A stretch of 6,367 nt of DNA from Chloroflexota bacterium (GTDB lineage Bacteria; Chloroflexota; Limnocylindria; P2-11E). Below the pieces are notes generated by a model, which saw nothing but the letters and a program-made list of their open reading frames with translations, was not told where the DNA came from and made no database searches. Of the stretch, positions 1-5,400 are shown piece after piece. How positions within the stretch are numbered: the stretch's first letter is position 1; every line of letters begins with the position of its first letter. Both the position numbers and the translations under genes were made by a program. The DNA lies in assembly GCA_005889445.1 (NCBI GenBank), contig VBGS01000022.1, positions 1-6,367 on the forward strand, given 5' to 3'.

Positions 1-645
1 GAGGGCGACGGCGAGCGCGGTCTCCCACGTTCCGGTGAGGTCGCCGCGAACGAGGATCACCGTCAGCAGCAGGATCTGCAGCGCCACGCCCGAGACCACC
101 AGCAGCGCGGCCTGCCGCAGCGGTCCGGGCGAGAGCTTTGGGGTGACGAGGTACCAGTGCCCGAGGAGCATCGCGCCGTCGAGTCCGCCAAGCGCGATCG
201 CGCCGAGCGGCAGCGCGACGATCGCGAGCCCGGTCGCCACGAGGTCGCTCGGGTTGGTGATCGGCCGCGCGAGCGCGATGACCCCCAGCGCGATCGCGCC
301 GACCGACGACGCCAGCACCCCGGATGCGATCCGGAAACCGCGGGACGGAAGGAACGCTGCGACGAGCTGGATGATCGCGAGCACCGCCACCACGACGAGG
401 ATCTGGCCGAACGCGCTCAGCGGGCCGGTGTCGATCCCCGCGCGGTCGGCGAGGTCGCCGTGCGGAAAGGTCGGCACGAGCGCGAGCGCCGCGGCGATCG
501 CGCCGACGTCGACGAAGCCCACGAGCTTGAGGAACCCTGAGGGTGCGCGCCCGCCGCGGTCCACGTACCACTGCACGAGCGCGCCGCCCACCGCCAGCTC
601 GGTGAGCACGACCGCGAGCACGATGGGAAGGGTGGCGATGGCCAC
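1..645 (-). CDS. Multi-pass integral membrane protein, function unknown (5' part; C-terminus beyond left edge)
   Basis: The minus strand is open without a stop from the window edge to a GTG at 645, giving 215 codons; an in-frame TGA at 654-652 leaves this GTG as the only upstream start. The product is almost wholly hydrophobic. About six membrane segments are visible near residues 3-24, 40-58, 81-99, 107-126, 136-155 and 179-199, with short polar links such as QWYVDRGGR and FPHGDLADRAG. A GHWYLVT stretch at 162-168, between the fifth and sixth segments, is the most distinctive polar motif and would be my anchor for a family search. The element V/L-G-A-I-A recurs three times (residues 47-51, 115-119, 147-151). 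Third codon positions are almost all G or C on this strand, and the opposite reading gives low-complexity Ser/Thr/Arg-rich protein. I do not recognise the family. Divergence from menG with a shared 24-bp spacer suggests joint control, so a role at the respiratory membrane is possible but unproven. Confidence 0.8.
   Translation of the reverse strand, partial: MAIATLPIVLAVVLTELAVGGALVQWYVDRGGRAPSGFLKLVGFVDVGAIAAALALVPTFPHGDLADRAGIDTGPLSAFGQILVVVAVLAIIQLVAAFLPSRGFRIASGVLASSVGAIALGVIALARPITNPSDLVATGLAIVALPLGAIALGGLDGAMLLGHWYLVTPKLSPGPLRQAALLVVSGVALQILLLTVILVRGDLTGTWETALAVAL
191..206. repeat. Short direct repeat containing GCGATCGC (copies at 191-206, 287-302, partial 494-506)
   Basis: The 16-base string AGCGCGATCGCGCCGA occurs exactly at 191-206 and 287-302, and its last 13 bases recur at 494-506. 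All three lie inside the membrane-protein gene and encode its recurring V/L-G-A-I-A element in the same reading frame, so protein-level repetition with shared codon choice is the simplest explanation. The core is the palindromic octamer GCGATCGC, also seen near 2742 and 5490. Confidence 0.6.
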
Positions 646-651
646 GGCGCC

Positions 652-665
652 TCACGCTAGCGTGA
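652..665. promoter_or_regulatory. Perfect 14-bp palindrome TCACGCTAGCGTGA carrying back-to-back -10 hexamers
   Basis: The whole sequence is identical to its reverse complement and sits in the 24-bp gap between two divergent genes. Read rightwards it holds TAGCGT at 658-663, exactly 6 nt before the menG GTG at 670. Read leftwards it holds the same hexamer at 659-654, 8 nt before the membrane-protein GTG at 645. TAnnnT at that distance is the usual -10 arrangement of leaderless genes, so both transcripts may start at or next to their start codons. The palindrome could also be an operator bound by a dimeric regulator. Neither gene has a Shine-Dalgarno sequence in this gap. The sequence facts are certain; the promoter role is inferred. 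Confidence 0.55.
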
Positions 666-669
666 CGCT

Positions 670-1359
670 GTGACCGGCTCAAACGAGCACGATCGTCGGA
701 TCGCGGCGATGTTCGACGGCATCGCGCACCGCTACGACCTCTTGAATCGTGTTCTGTCGTTCGGGCAGGACGTGTCCTGGCGGCGTCGCGCGATCCGGCT
801 CGCGTCGGCCGGCGACGTGCGCGCGGCGCTCGACGTGGGGGCGGGCACAGGCGATCTCGCGCTGGCGCTTGCCGGCGGCGGCGTTCCCGAGGTGGTGGCG
901 GTCGATCTGGCCGCGGGCATGCTCGCGCGAGCGCGAAACCGCGGTCGCGGGCGCGTCGCGCTGGTCGTCGGGAGCGCCGAGGCGCTGCCCTTTCCCGATG
1001 CATCGTTCGACGCGGTCGTCGCCGGCTTCGCCGTCCGCAACTTCGGCGATCTCGACCGAGCGCTGGCCGACATGCGCCGCGTGCTCAGGCCAGGCGGCCG
1101 CGTGGTGATCCTCGAGCTCTCACTCCCGCCCATGCCATTGGTGCGGGCGCTGCATCTCCTCTACCTGTACCGGATCGGCCCGGTGGTGGCGCGTCTGGCC
1201 GGATCGACCGCGGAGGCGTACCGCTACCTTCCCGGTTCGATCGAGCGATTTCCGGACCCGGACCGCTTCGCGGGCATGCTGCGCGACGTCGGCTTCGCAC
1301 GCGTCCGCTACGAACGGCTCACGCTCGGCGTCGCGACGGTGCATGTCGCCGAAACCTAG
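670..1359 (+). CDS. menG: Demethylmenaquinone methyltransferase (MenG/UbiE family)
   Basis: This enzyme transfers a methyl group from S-adenosylmethionine to demethylmenaquinone, the last step of menaquinone synthesis, at the cytoplasmic face of the membrane. The 229-residue product is of normal family length. The N-terminal UbiE signature is present (FDGIAHRYDLLNRVLS at 15-30, ending in W37), followed by the SAM-binding glycine loop LDVGAGTGD at 54-62, the acidic residue D79 closing the second strand, ALPFPDASFD at 105-114, AVRN at 121-124 and the second signature RVLRPGGRVVILELS at 137-151. The histidine common in the first signature (S-x3-H-x2-W) is D34 here. The chosen start is GTG at 670: it precedes the conserved block by only 14 residues and has a TAGCGT hexamer 6 nt upstream but no ribosome-binding site, suggesting leaderless translation. 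The acyl-CoA dehydrogenase follows 29 bp later on the same strand. A ubiquinone role is less likely given the likely phyla, but sequence alone does not exclude it. Confidence 0.93.
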   Translation: MTGSNEHDRRIAAMFDGIAHRYDLLNRVLSFGQDVSWRRRAIRLASAGDVRAALDVGAGTGDLALALAGGGVPEVVAVDLAAGMLARARNRGRGRVALVVGSAEALPFPDASFDAVVAGFAVRNFGDLDRALADMRRVLRPGGRVVILELSLPPMPLVRALHLLYLYRIGPVVARLAGSTAEAYRYLPGSIERFPDPDRFAGMLRDVGFARVRYERLTLGVATVHVAET

Positions 1360-1362
1360 CCG

Positions 1363-1368
1363 TATCGT
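1363..1368 (+). promoter_or_regulatory. Possible -10 hexamer TATCGT upstream of acyl-CoA dehydrogenase
   Basis: TATCGT lies just after the menG stop codon and 20 nt before the GTG at 1389. It matches TAnnnT and shares the string CGTATC with the possible promoter before the lipoprotein gene. It would give a leader of about 14 nt that still includes the ribosome-binding site. Read-through from menG is equally possible. Confidence 0.35.
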
Positions 1369-1376
1369 TCCGCTCC

Positions 1377-1385
1377 AGGGGAGGG
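1377..1385 (+). promoter_or_regulatory. Ribosome-binding site AGGGGAGGG for the acyl-CoA dehydrogenase
   Basis: The purine run contains GGAGG at 1380-1384, four bases before the GTG at 1389. It is the only strong Shine-Dalgarno sequence before any gene in the window and fixes that GTG as the start. Confidence 0.65.
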
Positions 1386-1388
1386 CCC

Positions 1389-2537
1389 GTGGACTTCGAC
1401 ATCCCTGAGGAGCTTGCGCTCCTCGCGCGCACCACTCGCGAGTTCGTCGAGAAGCGCCTCCAGCCGCTCGAAAAACAGGTCGAAGAGACCGACCGGATCC
1501 CGCCCGAGATCCTGACGGAGATGGGAGCGCTCGGCTTCTTCGGGCTTCCGTTCCCGGAGGAGTACGGCGGCGCGGGTGCGGGCGACCTTGGCTACTGCCT
1601 CGCGCTCGAGCAGTTCGGACGCACGAGCGCGGCGTTCTCGAACATCATCGGTGCCCACACGTCGATCGGCTCGATGTCGATCTACCTGGGCGGGACCGAC
1701 GACCAGAAGCGCCGGTATCTTCCAGATCTCACTGCGGGACGAAAGATCGCGGCGTTCTCGCTGACCGAGCCATCGAGCGGGTCGGACGCGGCATCGATCC
1801 AGACCAGCGCGACCCTGCGGAATGGCTGTTGGATCCTGAACGGAACGAAGATCTGGGTCACCAACGGACCGATCGCCGACGTCGTCGTGGTGTACGCGGC
1901 GAATGACCGATCCAAGGGCGCGCGCGGCGGGATCACGGGATTCATCGTGGAAAAGGGCTTCAAGGGATTCCGCGTCGGAAAGGTCGACGACAAGATGGGC
2001 CTGCGCGGCTCGTACACCGGCGAGCTGATCTTCGAGGACTGCGAGGTCCCCGAGGCCAACGTCCTGGGCGGACAGGTCGGGGCGGGTTTCCGCACGGCGC
2101 TCGGCGCGCTCGACATCGGCCGGATCTCGCTCGCCGCCGGCGCGGTGGGCTCGAGCCAGCATCTGCTGGAGCTCGCGACCCTGCACAGCACGCGCCGTCA
2201 GCAGTTCGGCAAGCCGATCGCCGCGAATCAGGCGATCCAGTGGATGCTCGCGGACTCGGCTGTCGAGATACACGCGGCCCGGCTCATGGTCTACGACGCC
2301 GCATGGAAGATGGACCAGGGAAAGAAAGCCTCGCTCGAGGCGGCGATGGTCAAGGTCTATGCCTCCGAGATGGCGAATCGCGTCGTCGACCGCGTCCTGC
2401 AGATCCACGGCGGGATGGGCTACATGAAGGATTCGCCCGTGGAGCGCGCGTACCGCGATGCCCGCATCCTGCGCATCTACGAGGGAACGAGTGAGGTCCA
2501 GCGGATGATCATCGCCGAAGACCTGCTGAAACAGTGA
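1389..2537 (+). CDS. Acyl-CoA dehydrogenase (FAD-dependent, short/medium-chain type)
   Basis: The enzyme oxidises an acyl-CoA to the trans-2-enoyl-CoA with FAD and passes electrons to electron-transfer flavoprotein, the first oxidative step of beta-oxidation in the cytoplasm. Its 382 residues match the family's usual 375-390. The N-terminal helical domain includes GLPFPEEYGGAGAGDLGY. The first family signature, FSLTEPSSGSD, lies at 123-133, followed by LNGTKIWVTNG and the middle beta-domain. The C-terminal helical domain has STRRQQFGKPIAANQAIQ, the second signature QIHGGMGYMKDSP at 338-350, and the catalytic base E365 in RIYEGTSEVQR. Glutamate at this place is that of butyryl-, short- and medium-chain dehydrogenases rather than the isovaleryl or long-chain type. 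Chain length cannot be read from sequence; a branched-chain or glutaryl substrate is possible. No residue of the core motifs is missing. The same-strand acyl-CoA ligase 114 bp downstream supports a fatty-acid role. Confidence 0.95.
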   Translation: MDFDIPEELALLARTTREFVEKRLQPLEKQVEETDRIPPEILTEMGALGFFGLPFPEEYGGAGAGDLGYCLALEQFGRTSAAFSNIIGAHTSIGSMSIYLGGTDDQKRRYLPDLTAGRKIAAFSLTEPSSGSDAASIQTSATLRNGCWILNGTKIWVTNGPIADVVVVYAANDRSKGARGGITGFIVEKGFKGFRVGKVDDKMGLRGSYTGELIFEDCEVPEANVLGGQVGAGFRTALGALDIGRISLAAGAVGSSQHLLELATLHSTRRQQFGKPIAANQAIQWMLADSAVEIHAARLMVYDAAWKMDQGKKASLEAAMVKVYASEMANRVVDRVLQIHGGMGYMKDSPVERAYRDARILRIYEGTSEVQRMIIAEDLLKQ

Positions 2538-2566
2538 AACGAGCGACGAGCGGTGCGCTTCGCGCC

Positions 2567-2584
2567 CAGGGGCCCCTGCCCCTG
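2567..2584. repeat. GC-rich inverted/direct repeat in the dehydrogenase-ligase spacer
   Basis: CAGGGG at 2567-2572 is followed by two tandem CCCCTG units (2573-2578 and 2579-2584). The first unit makes a perfect 12-bp palindrome with CAGGGG; the second allows a 6-bp stem with a 6-nt loop. No T-run follows, so it is not a standard intrinsic terminator. It may be an intercistronic RNA structure. Confidence 0.5.
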
Positions 2585-2618
2585 CCCGCGAGGAGCGAGT
2601 CGATCAGCCTTGAGCGCG

Positions 2619-2637
2619 TCTCTGGCGAAGCCAGAGA
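2619..2637 (+). other. 8-bp stem-loop with GAA triloop before the acyl-CoA ligase start
   Basis: TCTCTGGC at 2619-2626 pairs perfectly with GCCAGAGA at 2630-2637 across a GAA loop, and a G-T wobble at 2618/2638 can extend it. The loop context GCGAAGC is known as an unusually stable mini-hairpin in DNA. It ends 14 nt before the ATG at 2652 and is not followed by a T-run, so it looks more like a translation-modulating or RNA-processing structure than a terminator. Its function is inferred. Confidence 0.55.
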
Positions 2638-2651
2638 TTGAGCAAAGCCTG

Positions 2652-4388
2652 ATGGCGAACCGGATCAAGGTCGAGCAGAAGGAATCGGCGCCGCTCGCCG
2701 GGCGGCCCTGGACCCGTCACTACGATCCGGGCGTCCCCGCCGCGATCGCGTATCCCGAGGTCACGCTCCACGCGATGCTCGACGACGCGGCGGAGAGTCA
2801 CCCGAACGCGACCGCGACGATCTTCTTCAACCGCAAGCGGACCTATCGGAGCATCTCCGACGCGGCCTGGCGATTTGCCAACGGGCTTCGACGGCTGGGA
2901 GTGAAGAAGGGCGACCGTGTCGCGCTCGTGCTGCCGAACACACCGCAGTTCCTCATCGCGTTCTACGGCGCGCTTCGCGCGGGCGCGGTCGTCGTCCCGT
3001 GCAATCCGCGCTACACGGCGCCTGAGCTTGCGCATCAGCTGTCCGACTCAGGCGCGGCGGTCGTGGTCGTCCTGTCGCGGCTCTATCCGCTGGTCAAGGC
3101 GGCTCGTGCGGGAACGGGCGTGGAGCACGTCATCGTGACGAACATCAAGGAGGAGATGCCCCCGGTGCTGCGTCTCCTCTTCACAGTCGCCCGGGAAAAG
3201 AAAGATGGCCATCGCCAGCCCTTCGCGGGCGATCCCGGCGCCGTGGCGTTCAAGGACGTCCTCCGCGCGCCGATCGATCCGTTCGACGGGGGCACCCGCC
3301 CTGATGACCTTGCCCTCCTGCAGTACACCGGCGGCACGACCGGCGTCTCGAAGGGCGCGATGCTCTCGCACCGGGCGCTCGTCGCGAACACGCTCCAGTG
3401 CCGCGCTTGGTTCACCAATCTTCGCGACGGACAGGGCACCGCCCTGGCGATCATGCCGTTCTTTCACGTCTACGGGCTCACGGTCGTGATGAGCCTGGCG
3501 GTCCAGTCGGCGTCAGCGCTGGTCCTCGAGCCACAGCTCGACCTGGAGCGCCTGCTACGGGATGTCCAGCGGCACCGTCCCGAGGTCTTCTGCGGCGCGC
3601 CGATCATCTACAACGCGATGAACAACTCACCGCTGGCGACGAAGTACGACCTCCGGTCCATCGAGGCGTGCGTCTCAGGATCAGCCCCGCTGCTGAGCGA
3701 GACCCATCGCAGGTTCGTCGAGCTGACCGGTGCGAAGCTCGTCGAGGGATACGGCCTCACGGAAGCCGCGCCGGTGACGCATTGCAATCCGCTCTTTGGC
3801 GAGGGCAAGCAGAAGATCGGCACGATCGGTGTCCCGTTCCCCGACGTCGAGGCGCGGATCGTCGATCTCGACTCGGGTACGAAGGACGTGGGCCCTGGCG
3901 AGTCCGGCGAGCTGATCCTGCGCGGGCCGCAGCTCATGGACGGTTACTACAACCGGCCGGACGAGACCGCCCTGTCGCTGCGCGATGGCTGGCTCTACAC
4001 GGGCGACATCGCGAGCCTCGACGATGACGGGTACTTCGCGATCGTCGATCGCAAGAAGGAGATGATCATCGTCTCCGGCTTCAAGGTGTATCCGCGCGAG
4101 GTCGAAGAGGCTCTGGTCACACATCCCGCGGTCATCGATGCGGCCGCGATAGGCATCCCGCACCCGATCAAAGGAGAAGAGGTCAAGGCCTTCGTCGTGC
4201 TGAGACCCGGGATGTCCGCCACCGCCGACGATCTCCGCGCGCACTCCGCGAAGATGCTCGCGCCGTTCAAGCGGCCACACGAGATCGAGTTCCGCGAATC
4301 GTTGCCCAAGACGCACATCGGCAAGACCCTGCGCAAGCAGCTGGCCCAGGAAGAGAGCACGAGACGCAGCACCGCCGTTCCGGCGTGA
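2652..4388 (+). CDS. fadD: Long-chain fatty acid-CoA ligase (ANL adenylate-forming family)
   Basis: The enzyme activates fatty acids to acyl-CoA in two steps, through an acyl-adenylate, using ATP and coenzyme A. The 578-residue product has all the family motifs in order: the phosphate loop YTGGTTGVSKG at 225-235, PFFHVYGLTV, the adenine-binding GYGLTE at 366-371, YTGD at 449-452 with D452 for the ribose, the hinge DRKKEMI at 466-472, and the C-terminal catalytic lysine K558 in PKTHIGKTLRKQL. The ligase-type segment VIVTNIKEEMPPVLRLLFTVAREKK before the phosphate loop is typical of bacterial long-chain enzymes. I chose ATG 2652, about 15 residues before the RPWTRHYDPG block where homologues usually begin. 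GTG 2553 or TTG 2610 would add a Pro/Arg/Cys-rich leader across two inverted repeats, and the AGGAG at 2591-2595 lies 14 nt from that TTG, which is too far. No strong ribosome-binding site precedes ATG 2652. It likely shares a transcript with the dehydrogenase. The exact fatty acid is unknown. Confidence 0.94.
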   Translation: MANRIKVEQKESAPLAGRPWTRHYDPGVPAAIAYPEVTLHAMLDDAAESHPNATATIFFNRKRTYRSISDAAWRFANGLRRLGVKKGDRVALVLPNTPQFLIAFYGALRAGAVVVPCNPRYTAPELAHQLSDSGAAVVVVLSRLYPLVKAARAGTGVEHVIVTNIKEEMPPVLRLLFTVAREKKDGHRQPFAGDPGAVAFKDVLRAPIDPFDGGTRPDDLALLQYTGGTTGVSKGAMLSHRALVANTLQCRAWFTNLRDGQGTALAIMPFFHVYGLTVVMSLAVQSASALVLEPQLDLERLLRDVQRHRPEVFCGAPIIYNAMNNSPLATKYDLRSIEACVSGSAPLLSETHRRFVELTGAKLVEGYGLTEAAPVTHCNPLFGEGKQKIGTIGVPFPDVEARIVDLDSGTKDVGPGESGELILRGPQLMDGYYNRPDETALSLRDGWLYTGDIASLDDDGYFAIVDRKKEMIIVSGFKVYPREVEEALVTHPAVIDAAAIGIPHPIKGEEVKAFVVLRPGMSATADDLRAHSAKMLAPFKRPHEIEFRESLPKTHIGKTLRKQLAQEESTRRSTAVPA

Positions 4389-4405
4389 GACCGCGCGCGC
4401 GAGCG

Positions 4406-4411
4406 TATCCT
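4406..4411 (+). promoter_or_regulatory. Possible -10 hexamer TATCCT for the lipoprotein gene
   Basis: TATCCT within GCGTATCCT matches TAnnnT and ends 9 nt before ATG 4421, so transcription would begin about 2-3 nt before the start codon. It favours that ATG over the GTG at 4385, which overlaps the ligase stop. No -35 element is evident. Confidence 0.4.
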
Positions 4412-4420
4412 CGGCACGGG

Positions 4421-5116
4421 ATGAGGAAGGAAGCGCTCGCCGTCGCGCTCGCGCTCGCCTCCTGCGGCGGATCGGGTGTAGCAGGGACCGCGCCGTCGGG
4501 CGGCGCGGGTCAGTCGACGGCTGCGGCAGCTCCGTCGGCGGCGAGTCCAGGACCGTCCGCGCGGGCGTTCCGCGATCTGGTCGGCGCCGCGAACGCGTCG
4601 CCGTACAAGGTCAGCTACCGCGTGACCTCCACCGCGGGCGGGCAGGCCGTGAGCGGATCGCAGACGTGGTATGTGAGCGGCCAGAAGTTCCGCATGGATC
4701 TCGCCTTATCGCAGAGTGGATCAGCCGGCTCGATCTCCATCTTCGCGATCCCCGATGGCTCATTCAGCTGCGTCGGCCAAGGCGGGGCGCCGGCCCAGTG
4801 CTTCGGCCTGCCGGCCGCTCAGGCGTTCGCCCAGAGCCCGGGCGCGGCCTTCGACGCGTCGATCCGCCAAAATCCCGACGCGTTCGGAGCCAGCTTCACC
4901 GACACGCGATCGATCGCCGGGACGAGCGCGTCCTGCTACAGCGTCTCCGGCACCGCGTCGGGCTTCAGCAAAGGCACGATCTGCTACTCGGGCACGGGCG
5001 TGCCGCTGCTGTACCAGTTCGACGCATCGGGGCTCAGCTTCACGATGGAGGCGACGAGCTTCGGGGTCCCAGGCGACGGCGACTTCACGCTGCCTTCGCC
5101 CGCGCAGCGCCCGTAG
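4421..5116 (+). CDS. Secreted lipoprotein, possible LolA/LppX-like fold
   Basis: This 231-residue protein begins MRKEALAVALALASCGG: a charged start, a short hydrophobic stretch and a lipobox L-A-S-C with C15 as the acylated cysteine. It should be exported and anchored to the outer face of the cytoplasmic membrane. Residues 16-48 are a Gly/Ala/Ser/Pro linker. The rest reads as alternating beta-strands (YKVSYRVTST, QTWYVSGQKFRMDL, ISIFAIPDGSFSC) ending in FGVPGDGDFTLP. That strand pattern resembles lipoprotein carrier or lipid-binding domains such as LolA and LppX/LprG; this is a resemblance of style, not a confirmed match. Four further cysteines (C117, C127, C172, C188) could form two disulfides. 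GTG 4385 is an alternative start that overlaps the ligase stop as GTGA and adds 12 residues with four arginines; either gives a workable signal peptide, but a -10-like TATCCT favours 4421. The link to fatty-acid activation upstream is suggestive only. Confidence 0.82.
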   Translation: MRKEALAVALALASCGGSGVAGTAPSGGAGQSTAAAAPSAASPGPSARAFRDLVGAANASPYKVSYRVTSTAGGQAVSGSQTWYVSGQKFRMDLALSQSGSAGSISIFAIPDGSFSCVGQGGAPAQCFGLPAAQAFAQSPGAAFDASIRQNPDAFGASFTDTRSIAGTSASCYSVSGTASGFSKGTICYSGTGVPLLYQFDASGLSFTMEATSFGVPGDGDFTLPSPAQRP

Positions 5117-5124
5117 GCGCGGTC

Positions 5125-5289
5125 TTAGCGGACGGCGGCCGAGGCCGTGACGACGAAGTAGTCGTTCACGATGCCCTCGAGGGTGTTGTAGACGACCCGG
5201 ACCATGACCGAGAGCGGCGTCGACGACGGGTCCGCCATCTGCGGCATCACGAGCTTGGCGGTCCAGGCGGTGGCGGGTGTCGTGTGCAT
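5125..5289 (-). CDS. Small 54-residue protein, unknown function
   Basis: A minus-strand reading frame runs from ATG at 5289 to TAA at 5125. Of the 55 codons nearly all end in G or C, the coding signature of this genome, whereas a chance frame would not sustain it. The product begins MHTTPATAWTAKLVMPQM and continues with PLSVMVRVVYNTLEGIVNDY and FVVTASAAVR, which reads as beta-strands around a short acidic/amide turn. There is no signal peptide, membrane segment, cysteine or zinc motif. I recognise no family. On this strand CATTCT (5301-5296) lies exactly 6 nt before the ATG, a near-match to the TAnnnT placement seen before other genes here, consistent with a leaderless message. Its stop is 8 bp from the lipoprotein stop on the other strand, and its start faces the SUMF1-like gene across 118 bp. 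The frame stays open upstream of the ATG, but that extension is Arg/Ser/Gly-rich and overlaps the SUMF1-like gene, so I rejected it. Confidence 0.65.
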   Translation of the reverse strand: MHTTPATAWTAKLVMPQMADPSSTPLSVMVRVVYNTLEGIVNDYFVVTASAAVR

Positions 5290-5295
5290 GCGGTG

Positions 5296-5301
5296 AGAAT
5301 G
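5296..5301 (-). promoter_or_regulatory. Possible -10 hexamer CATTCT for the small minus-strand gene
   Basis: On the minus strand CATTCT ends 6 nt before the ATG at 5289. It differs from TAnnnT only at the first base, and the spacing equals that of TAGCGT before menG. Confidence 0.3.
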
Positions 5302-5345
5302 GCAGCGGTCGGCGTTCGCTCCATCAGCCGCGCGGGTGAGCCCTT

Positions 5346-5393
5346 CTCCCGACTGCGTACTCCCCCGACCGCGTCCTCCCTCCCGCGGGGGAG
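5346..5393 (+). repeat. Three imperfect CTCCC-headed repeats upstream of the SUMF1-like gene
   Basis: CTCCC units begin at 5346, 5360 and 5376, and the first two are followed by similar GACTGCGT and CGACCGCGT. The spacing is 14 and 16 bp. The last copy overlaps a small inverted repeat (5380-5384 with 5389-5393) immediately before the -10 hexamer at 5395. The tract could be an operator or only a pyrimidine-rich spacer. Confidence 0.3.
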
Positions 5394-5394
5394 C

Positions 5395-5400
5395 TAGCGT
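5395..5400 (+). promoter_or_regulatory. -10 hexamer TAGCGT for the SUMF1-like gene
   Basis: TAGCGT lies 7 nt before GTG 5408, inside GCTAGCGTG (5393-5401), a nine-base string identical to the one before menG at 656-664. No Shine-Dalgarno sequence intervenes, so the message would be leaderless or nearly so. Confidence 0.45.

Noticed and set aside
191..506. GCGATCGC as a HIP1-like genome-wide repeat or cyanobacterial mark
   Set aside because: Three of the five copies encode the same Ala-Ile-Ala element in one gene, so codon bias explains them. The gene content does not otherwise point to cyanobacteria.
35..673. Long plus-strand reading frame (212 codons) over the left end, and a 127-codon Arg/Asp/Glu-rich one at 157-540
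   Set aside because: Both give low-complexity protein opposite a minus-strand frame with consistent hydrophobic segments and G/C third positions. They are mirror frames of the membrane-protein gene.
1356..2408. 350-codon minus-strand frame over the acyl-CoA dehydrogenase
   Set aside because: The plus strand encodes a complete dehydrogenase with both signatures and catalytic Glu. The antisense frame is Arg/Asp/Glu-rich with no recognisable motif, as expected in GC-rich DNA.
2567..2637. Intrinsic terminator after the acyl-CoA dehydrogenase
   Set aside because: Stems are present, but neither is followed by a T-run, and the next gene is functionally related and on the same strand.
3681..4316. 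211-codon minus-strand frame and other long antisense frames over the acyl-CoA ligase
   Set aside because: They overlap the core motifs of an intact ligase and show no domain or composition of their own.
5117..5124. Bidirectional terminator between the convergent lipoprotein and small gene
   Set aside because: Only 8 bp separate the stops, and no stem or T-run was found there.
4666..5397. 243-codon plus-strand frame overlapping the lipoprotein
   Set aside because: It is Arg-rich and frame-shifted from the lipoprotein, which has a lipobox and sensible composition, and it then runs across the small minus-strand gene.
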